Below, in pieces: positions 1 through 3,462 of a stretch of 8,519 nt of DNA. A model generated the notes under the pieces. That model saw only the letters and a list, made by a program, of their open reading frames with translations, did not search any database and had not been told where the DNA came from. Position numbers and translations under genes: made by a program. The stretch is from Bacillota bacterium (lineage in GTDB: Bacteria; Bacillota; Dethiobacteria; DTU022): contig JAAZIG010000240.1 of the NCBI GenBank assembly GCA_012510325.1, positions 1-8,519 on the forward strand, written 5' to 3'. How positions within the stretch are numbered: the stretch's first letter is position 1; each line of letters starts with the position of its first letter.

Positions 1-29
1 CCCGGTGCATTTAGGTCATGGCACATTTT

Positions 30-60
30 TGTCATCTTGAGGACGCAGTCCGAAGGATCT
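30..60 (+). repeat. Type A repeat, diverged and inverted copy
   Basis: On the plus strand this copy starts TGTCAT and ends GGATCT, matching the minus-strand reading of the other type A copies. It can fold into an outer stem 34-38 with 54-58 (ATCTT with AAGGA's partner arm, one T-G wobble), a tandem G-A / A-G mismatch (39-40 against 52-53), an inner 4-base-pair stem GGAC/GTCC (41-44 with 48-51) and a GCA loop. The sequence differs from the other copies at both stems, yet pairing is kept. From memory, closely related TGTCATCCTGAG-type repeats are scattered through many bacterial genomes; their function is not known to me. Confidence 0.75.
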
Positions 61-119
61 GCGGTACAACGCTTTCTTTAAAGTTGCCCTATGCTTTTTC
101 TAGCCCGGCGGGGGAGGAC

Positions 120-184
120 AAAGCGAAATGCGTCCGCGATGCGTCAGTAACGTTGTAGATGCTTCGCTACGCTCAGCATGACAG
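120..184 (-). repeat. 65-base direct repeat, copy 1, with type A core
   Basis: This 65-base unit recurs at 244-308 with 60 identical positions by hand count. Its right part, 157-184, is the type A core, which on the minus strand starts with CTGTCATGCT. The 21-base hairpin part is 159-179: outer arms ATGCT and AGCAT, tandem G-A mismatches, a 2-base-pair inner stem and a GTA loop, all in minus-strand reading. The left part (120-156) is absent from the third core at 362-389, so core and extension can exist apart. Confidence 0.85.
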
Positions 185-198
185 AAGAGGCGGCCCTC

Positions 199-243
199 CC
201 CCGTGGCAAAAAAATGAGCCGGAGATCCATCCCTGTGGCTCAC
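199..243 (-). repeat. Type B hairpin repeat, diverged copy
   Basis: This copy is related to the 47-base tandem units at 404-497: it shares the order CCC(A/G)TGGCA, an A-run, TGAGCC, GGAGATCC, TCCC and GGCTCA, with a few substitutions and one missing base. The arms TGAGCC (215-220) and GGCTCA (237-242) pair. It abuts the second 65-base repeat, which starts at 244, so A and B modules are joined end to end with a period of 124 bases. Confidence 0.75.
208..242 (-). terminator. Possible intrinsic terminator inside type B repeat
   Basis: Read on the minus strand, the arms TGAGCC (242-237) and GGCTCA (220-215) form a 6-base-pair stem, with a further GGA/TCC pairing possible inside, followed at once by seven T residues (214-208). 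This is the layout of a factor-independent terminator for transcripts leaving scpB, about 280 bases upstream in the transcript. The loop is large and the stem short, so strength is uncertain. The tandem copies at 404-497 have the same hairpin but only four Ts after an AC. Confidence 0.5.
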
Positions 244-308
244 AAAGCAAAATGCGTCCGTGACGCGGCAGTAACGTTATAGATGCTTCGCTACGCTCAG
301 CATGACAG
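244..308 (-). repeat. 65-base direct repeat, copy 2, with type A core
   Basis: This is the second copy of the unit at 120-184, with five substitutions, exactly 124 bases away. The type A core is 281-308 and its 21-base hairpin part (283-303) is identical to that of copy 1. All five differences lie in the 37-base left extension, so the hairpin core is the better conserved part. Confidence 0.85.
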
Positions 309-333
309 CGGTGGACGGATTTCGTTTCAGGAG

Positions 334-362
334 TGAGTCAAAGGCTACGTCCCCTTGACTCA
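334..362. repeat. Type C hairpin, relative of type B
   Basis: Arms TGAGTCAA (334-341) and TTGACTCA (355-362) are perfect inverted repeats of 8 bases around a 13-base centre that contains CGTCCCC, as type B does. Compared with type B (TGAGCC...GGCTCA), the fifth base pair is changed from C-G to T-A on both arms, so the stem is kept. The right arm overlaps the first base of the next type A core (362). No T-run follows on either strand. Confidence 0.65.
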
Positions 363-389
363 GATGCTTCGCTGCGCTCAGCATGACAG
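362..389 (-). repeat. Type A repeat core, third direct copy
   Basis: This core matches those at 157-184 and 281-308 except for one base in the loop (GCA instead of GTA in minus-strand reading, the same loop as the inverted copy at 30-60). It lacks the 37-base left extension and is preceded instead by hairpin C. The fold is at 364-384. Confidence 0.85.
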
Positions 390-403
390 AGGAGGCCGGA
401 CCT

Positions 404-450
404 ACCCCATGGCACAAAAGTGAGCCAGGAGATCCGTCCCCGTGGCTCAT
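404..450 (-). repeat. Type B 47-base tandem repeat, unit 1
   Basis: This unit begins ACCCCATGGCACAAAAG and ends GTGGCTCAT, and is followed without a gap by a second unit with one substitution (A427 against G474). Arms TGAGCCA (421-427) and TGGCTCA (443-449) pair over 7 bases. On the minus strand the hairpin is followed by CTTTTG, a weak T-run, so it might slow or end transcription leaving scpB. Confidence 0.85.
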
Positions 451-497
451 ACCCCATGGCACAAAAGTGAGCCGGGAGATCCGTCCCCGTGGCTCAT
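451..497 (-). repeat. Type B 47-base tandem repeat, unit 2
   Basis: This is the second unit of the tandem pair; its right end is 28 bases from the scpB stop codon. Arms TGAGCC (468-473) and GGCTCA (491-496) pair over 6 bases; the seventh pair of unit 1 (A-T) becomes a G-T wobble here. It is the first repeat a transcript leaving scpB would meet. Confidence 0.85.
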
Positions 498-525
498 CTG
501 CGGGGGGCTAGTAAGTGTGGCTGAG

Positions 526-1035
526 TTAATCCTCCAGGGGGGGCAGTTCTTCGAGTTCGTTTAGGCCGAAATATCTCAAAAAATCGGGGGTCGTGGCGTA
601 GATCAGGGGTCGGCCGGGGCTCTCTTTGCGCCCGCAGACCCTTATCAGTTTGCGCTTCAGCAGATTTTGCAGAATATGCTCGCAGCGAACTCCCCGGATC
701 GCCTCCATCTCCGGGCGGGTCAGCGGCTGCCGGTAAGCGATGATGGCCAGAGTTTCGAGAGCGGCGCTGGAAAGATGCCCCGACTCCTCATCGCCCACCG
801 CCTGCTCCAGATGCGGAGCCAGCTCCGGAGCGGTACCCATCTGGTAGCCTCCCGCGATCTCAAAAATACGCAGTCCGCGGCGCTGTTCAGTGAGCTCCTC
901 CTGCAGCTCCCGGAGCAGCTCCTGCGCCTCTTCCGCCGCGATACCGGTACCGGCGGCGATCTTTTTGACCCTGACCGGCTCCTCCGATAAAAAGAGAAGC
1001 GCTTCAATGATCGCTTTCAACTCTTCTCTGGACAA
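526..1035 (-). CDS. scpB: Segregation and condensation protein ScpB
   Basis: ScpB is a kleisin-associated subunit of bacterial condensin (Smc-ScpA-ScpB), which compacts and separates the replicated chromosome. The protein shows two winged-helix regions, about residues 6-80 and 86-163. The second carries the family stretch LETLAIIAYRQPLTRPE followed by IRGV, then GRP-LIYATTPDFLRYFGL and the closing ELPPL. It ends soon after, so the acidic tail seen in some homologues (B. subtilis ScpB is near 197 residues, from memory) is short or absent. I chose TTG at 1035-1033 (169 residues) because AAAGAGG (1049-1043) lies 7 bases before it. The alternative GTG at 1041-1039 overlaps the scpA stop in a GTGA but has only one base between it and that Shine-Dalgarno; it would add two residues. 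Either way translation is probably coupled to scpA. Identity is secure, the start less so. Confidence 0.95.
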   Translation of the reverse strand: MSREELKAIIEALLFLSEEPVRVKKIAAGTGIAAEEAQELLRELQEELTEQRRGLRIFEIAGGYQMGTAPELAPHLEQAVGDEESGHLSSAALETLAIIAYRQPLTRPEMEAIRGVRCEHILQNLLKRKLIRVCGRKESPGRPLIYATTPDFLRYFGLNELEELPPLED

Positions 1036-1037
1036 GT

Positions 1038-1811
1038 TCACACCTCTTTTTCTACTGGCGCCACCAGAATCGGCCCGAAGGGACGATCCTGCAGCAATTT
1101 TACCTTTCGCCGGCGGGTCAGGTCAAGGAGGGAGATTAAAGTGAGCAGGATTTCCCGCAGCCCCTCTTTTTTCAAAAATGAGCTGAACGGAAGCACCTCC
1201 CCCGACTTCTCCAGCAGGGAGCAGATATATTCGCTGCGGTCATCTGTCGGCATATCGTCGAAAATCTCGATCTGAGGGACGACAGAATATGCCGCTGCCA
1301 CCGCCTCAAAGCGGTTCATGATCTCGCCCAACAGATGGGCCCCCTCCCAGTAGGTATAATATGATTCCTGCCGCTGCCGTTCTGAGATGAGCAGATACTT
1401 CTCCTTCGCTCCGGTGGAGCGGAGAAAAACCATCTGCTGCTCGGCGGCTTTCTCCCTGAAAAATTCAGCCGCCTTTTTGAAACGGCGGTACTCCTCCAGC
1501 CGCTCGAAGAGCTCTTCGGGACTGTTAAACTGATAGAGCGCCTCCTCGTCCTCCTCCTCGGACGAGACCGGCTGCGGCAGGAGCAGCTTCGATTTCAGCC
1601 GCAGCAGCGTCGCCGCCATGACCAAAAATTCGCTGGCGACATCGAGGTTCAGCTCCTGCATCGATTGAAGGTACTGCAGATATTGTTCCGTGATCTCGGC
1701 GATGGAGACAGCCCAGATATCGAGCTCATCTTTCTTGATCAGGTGAAACAGAAGATCAAAGGGCCCCTCAAAGACAGGCAGTTTGATCGTATAGCCGCCG
1801 GGCGAGGACAT
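1038..1811 (-). CDS. scpA: Segregation and condensation protein ScpA (kleisin)
   Basis: ScpA is the kleisin that bridges Smc heads and recruits ScpB in the condensin complex on the nucleoid. The 257-residue length is usual. The N-terminal domain shows FEGPFDLL (14-21), HLIKKDELDI (23-32) and AEITEQYL (38-45), followed by the helix LDVASEFLVMAATLLRLKSK and LLLP (56-79), all hallmark stretches. A charged linker with an EEEDEE run follows (85-90), then a region of helices, and a C-terminal winged-helix domain (about 180-250) with LLTLISLLDLTRRRKVKLLQ and FGPI. Start: ATG at 1811-1809 sits directly after the trpS stop with no spare base. A GGGG at the end of trpS is the only Shine-Dalgarno-like run, so coupling to trpS translation is likely. 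It is followed at once by scpB, as in most Bacillota. Confidence 0.97.
   Translation of the reverse strand: MSSPGGYTIKLPVFEGPFDLLFHLIKKDELDIWAVSIAEITEQYLQYLQSMQELNLDVASEFLVMAATLLRLKSKLLLPQPVSSEEEDEEALYQFNSPEELFERLEEYRRFKKAAEFFREKAAEQQMVFLRSTGAKEKYLLISERQRQESYYTYWEGAHLLGEIMNRFEAVAAAYSVVPQIEIFDDMPTDDRSEYICSLLEKSGEVLPFSSFLKKEGLREILLTLISLLDLTRRRKVKLLQDRPFGPILVAPVEKEV
1043..1049 (-). promoter_or_regulatory. Ribosome binding site that decides the scpB start
   Basis: AAAGAGG on the minus strand lies within the last codons of scpA. It is 7 bases before TTG (1035) but only 1 base before GTG (1041), which favours the TTG as the scpB start. Confidence 0.55.
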
Positions 1812-2810
1812 TTACAGCCCCATCGCTCCGCGCACTGCCTCGAGAGTGGCGCGGGCTTCCTTTCCGGCTCTCTTCTCTCCCTCGAGAAGAACCTCTTCCA
1901 GATAGGCCGGTTGCTGCTCCAGCAAACGCCTTTTTTCATGCAGCGGCGCCATCATTTCGATGAGCTTGCGGGCGGCGATCTCCTTGCAGCCGACGCAGCC
2001 GATCCCCGCCGTGCGGCAGGCTTCCCCAAGCTGCTCCGCTTCCGCCGGATTGAAGATCTCCTGGAAGCGGTAAACGGTGCAGACCTCGGGCCGTCCGGGA
2101 TCATTTTTCCGCACCCTCTGCGGATCGGTGATCATCCGGCGAACCTTTTCCCGAATCGTTTCCGGAGGATCGGAAAGAGCGATGTAGTTGTCGTAACTTT
2201 TGCTCATTTTGCGGCTGTCGATCCCCGGAAGCAGGGGATATTTCCCCAGCAGCGCCTCCGGCTCGGGCAGGGTCGCGCCGTAAAGATAATTAAAGCGGCG
2301 GGCGACCTCGCGGGTAATCTCCAGGTGCGGCAGCTGATCTTCGCCCACGGGAACGGCGTCGGCGCGGTAAGCCAGAATATCGGCAGCCTGCAGCAGGGGA
2401 TAGCCCAGAAAACCGTAATTGTTGATCTCTTTGCCCTCCAGCTCCCGCAGCTGCTCCTTGAAGGTGGGACAGCGCTCCAGCCAGGAGATGGGCGTGATCA
2501 TCGCCAGAAGCAGGAAAAGCTCGGCATGCTCCTTAACCCGGGACTGGCGAAAAAGAACCGCCTTTTCCGGATCGAGCCCGGCGCTGAGCCAGTCGAGGAG
2601 CATCTCCCGGCTGCTCCCGGCGACCTCATGGGCTTCGGCGTAGCCCGTCGTCAGGGCGTGCCAGTCGGCAATAAAATAGTAGCAGCGGTAGCTCTCCTGC
2701 AGCTCTTTCCAGTTCTGCAAAGCGCCGATATAGTTGCCCAGATGCAACTTGCCGCTGGGGCGCGCCCCGCTGACAATAGTTTGTTTACTTGTGGAAATTT
2801 CTTCAGCCAT
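1812..2810 (-). CDS. trpS: Tryptophanyl-tRNA synthetase
   Basis: This cytoplasmic class I aminoacyl-tRNA synthetase charges tRNA-Trp with tryptophan using ATP. Counting from the chosen ATG it has 332 residues, normal for the bacterial enzyme. It shows the HIGH-type signature in PSGKLHLGNY (18-27), the region GEDQLPHLEITREVARRFN, and the KMSKS loop intact in SRKMSKSYDN (199-208). A GCVGCK stretch lies in the C-terminal helical part, as in relatives. Start: ATG at 2810 is preceded by GGGGTGA with 5 bases between. The upstream in-frame GTG at 2819 lacks a convincing ribosome site and would overlap this one; it would give 335 residues. The gene lies between the M50 protease gene, 16 bases upstream, and scpA with no gap. 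No T-box leader fits in this space, so it is probably expressed from the upstream operon promoter. Confidence 0.97.
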   Translation of the reverse strand: MAEEISTSKQTIVSGARPSGKLHLGNYIGALQNWKELQESYRCYYFIADWHALTTGYAEAHEVAGSSREMLLDWLSAGLDPEKAVLFRQSRVKEHAELFLLLAMITPISWLERCPTFKEQLRELEGKEINNYGFLGYPLLQAADILAYRADAVPVGEDQLPHLEITREVARRFNYLYGATLPEPEALLGKYPLLPGIDSRKMSKSYDNYIALSDPPETIREKVRRMITDPQRVRKNDPGRPEVCTVYRFQEIFNPAEAEQLGEACRTAGIGCVGCKEIAARKLIEMMAPLHEKRRLLEQQPAYLEEVLLEGEKRAGKEARATLEAVRGAMGL

Positions 2811-2820
2811 ATTTTTCACC
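2811..2820 (-). promoter_or_regulatory. Ribosome binding site that decides the trpS start
   Basis: GGGGTGA, five bases before ATG 2810, matches the GGTGA part of the consensus complementary to 16S rRNA. It overlaps the upstream GTG (2819), making that GTG the less likely start. Confidence 0.5.
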
Positions 2821-2826
2821 CCACAC

Positions 2827-3459
2827 TTATGGTAAACCGAGGATCAGTAGAACCAGAGCCTGCATCCCCACCCTGACGGCATTGAATACGGGCCAGATGA
2901 TCCGGCCAATCGCCCCGCTGAAGATGAGCAAAATCAGCAGAACCGGAGCATAGGGCTCGATACGCCTGAGCAGAGCGGCGGCCCCCGCGGGAGCCAGGGC
3001 AGCCAGGATCTTGGAGCCGTCCAAGGGGGGGATCGGAATCAGGTTAAATACCCCCAGAAGAATATTGTAGATCACCAACATATTGAAGAACTGAAGGTAA
3101 AGCGGCCAATGAACCCCCAGCCGCGCCGGCAAAAAGAAAAGAAAAAGGCTCAGCAGGGCCAGGGCAAAATTGGCCAGCGGCCCGGCAAAGGAAACCCAGA
3201 GCATCCCGGAACGATAATCGCGAAAATTGTACGGATTGATCGGCACCGGTTTGGCCCAGCCGAAGCCGAAAAGGAGCAGGGTCACCGTCCCGAGGGGATC
3301 GAGATGGCGGAGGGGGTTTAGACTCAGGCGGCCCATGCTTGCCGCGGTGGCATCTCCAAACTCGTAGGCGACCCGGCCGTGAGCATACTCGTGAACGGTG
3401 ATCGCGAGCAGCAAAGCGGGAATCCGCCAGAATATATCGAGGACGCTTTCCGGAAAGAT
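2827..3459 (-). CDS. M50 family site-2-type membrane metalloprotease, unusual start
   Basis: This is a small zinc metalloprotease of the M50 (site-2 protease) family that would cut substrates within the membrane; its substrate is unknown. From the ATC at 3459 it has 210 residues. The zinc motif HEYAH is at 23-27, GWAKPVPINPYNF at 67-79, and NLIPIPPLDG at 139-148, whose Asp147 is the expected third ligand. Several hydrophobic segments surround these. The first membrane helix (about 9-28) includes HEYAH, as in the family. No ATG, GTG, TTG or CTG exists between the preceding stop (TAG 3465-3463) and TTG 3414. That TTG would cut the first helix in half and has no good ribosome site. ATC 3459 has GGAGG 8 bases upstream and gives a family-like N-terminus, so I prefer it, either as a rare start or as a sequence error for ATG. 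Product identity is firm, start is not. Confidence 0.88.
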   Translation of the reverse strand: MFPESVLDIFWRIPALLLAITVHEYAHGRVAYEFGDATAASMGRLSLNPLRHLDPLGTVTLLLFGFGWAKPVPINPYNFRDYRSGMLWVSFAGPLANFALALLSLFLFFLPARLGVHWPLYLQFFNMLVIYNILLGVFNLIPIPPLDGSKILAALAPAGAAALLRRIEPYAPVLLILLIFSGAIGRIIWPVFNAVRVGMQALVLLILGLP

Positions 3460-3462
3460 CGA

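Larger units (their letters stand above)
1..525. other. Gene-free repeat array downstream of scpB
   Basis: This stretch holds no credible gene. It begins 1 base after the scpB stop and is filled from about 498 leftwards with short structured repeats of two kinds. Type A is a 27-28 base element at 157-184, 281-308 and 362-389, with a diverged inverted copy at 30-60. Type B/C is a hairpin element at 199-243, 334-362, 404-450 and 451-497. In order the array reads A(inverted), A, B, A, C, A, B, B, so A elements and hairpins alternate. Bases 61-119 look unique and I recognise nothing in them; 14-29 carries a fragment (CATGGCACATTTTT) resembling the left end of type B. The only open frames here are translations of the repeats. 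Confidence 0.85.

Noticed and set aside
277..462. 61-residue minus-strand open frame in the repeat array
   Set aside because: It is wholly made of repeats A, B and C read through; the MLSAAKHL-like peptide appears twice because the repeat does. No ribosome site or family resemblance.
120..497. Possible CRISPR array
   Set aside because: Repeat units differ in type and spacing, no constant repeat alternates with unique spacers of equal length, and no cas gene is present.
1665..2876. 403-codon open frame on the plus strand, antisense to trpS and scpA
   Set aside because: It covers two secure genes on the other strand and resembles no family. Long antisense frames are expected in high-GC genes, and the product is a typical shadow rich in Arg, Gln, Gly and Leu.
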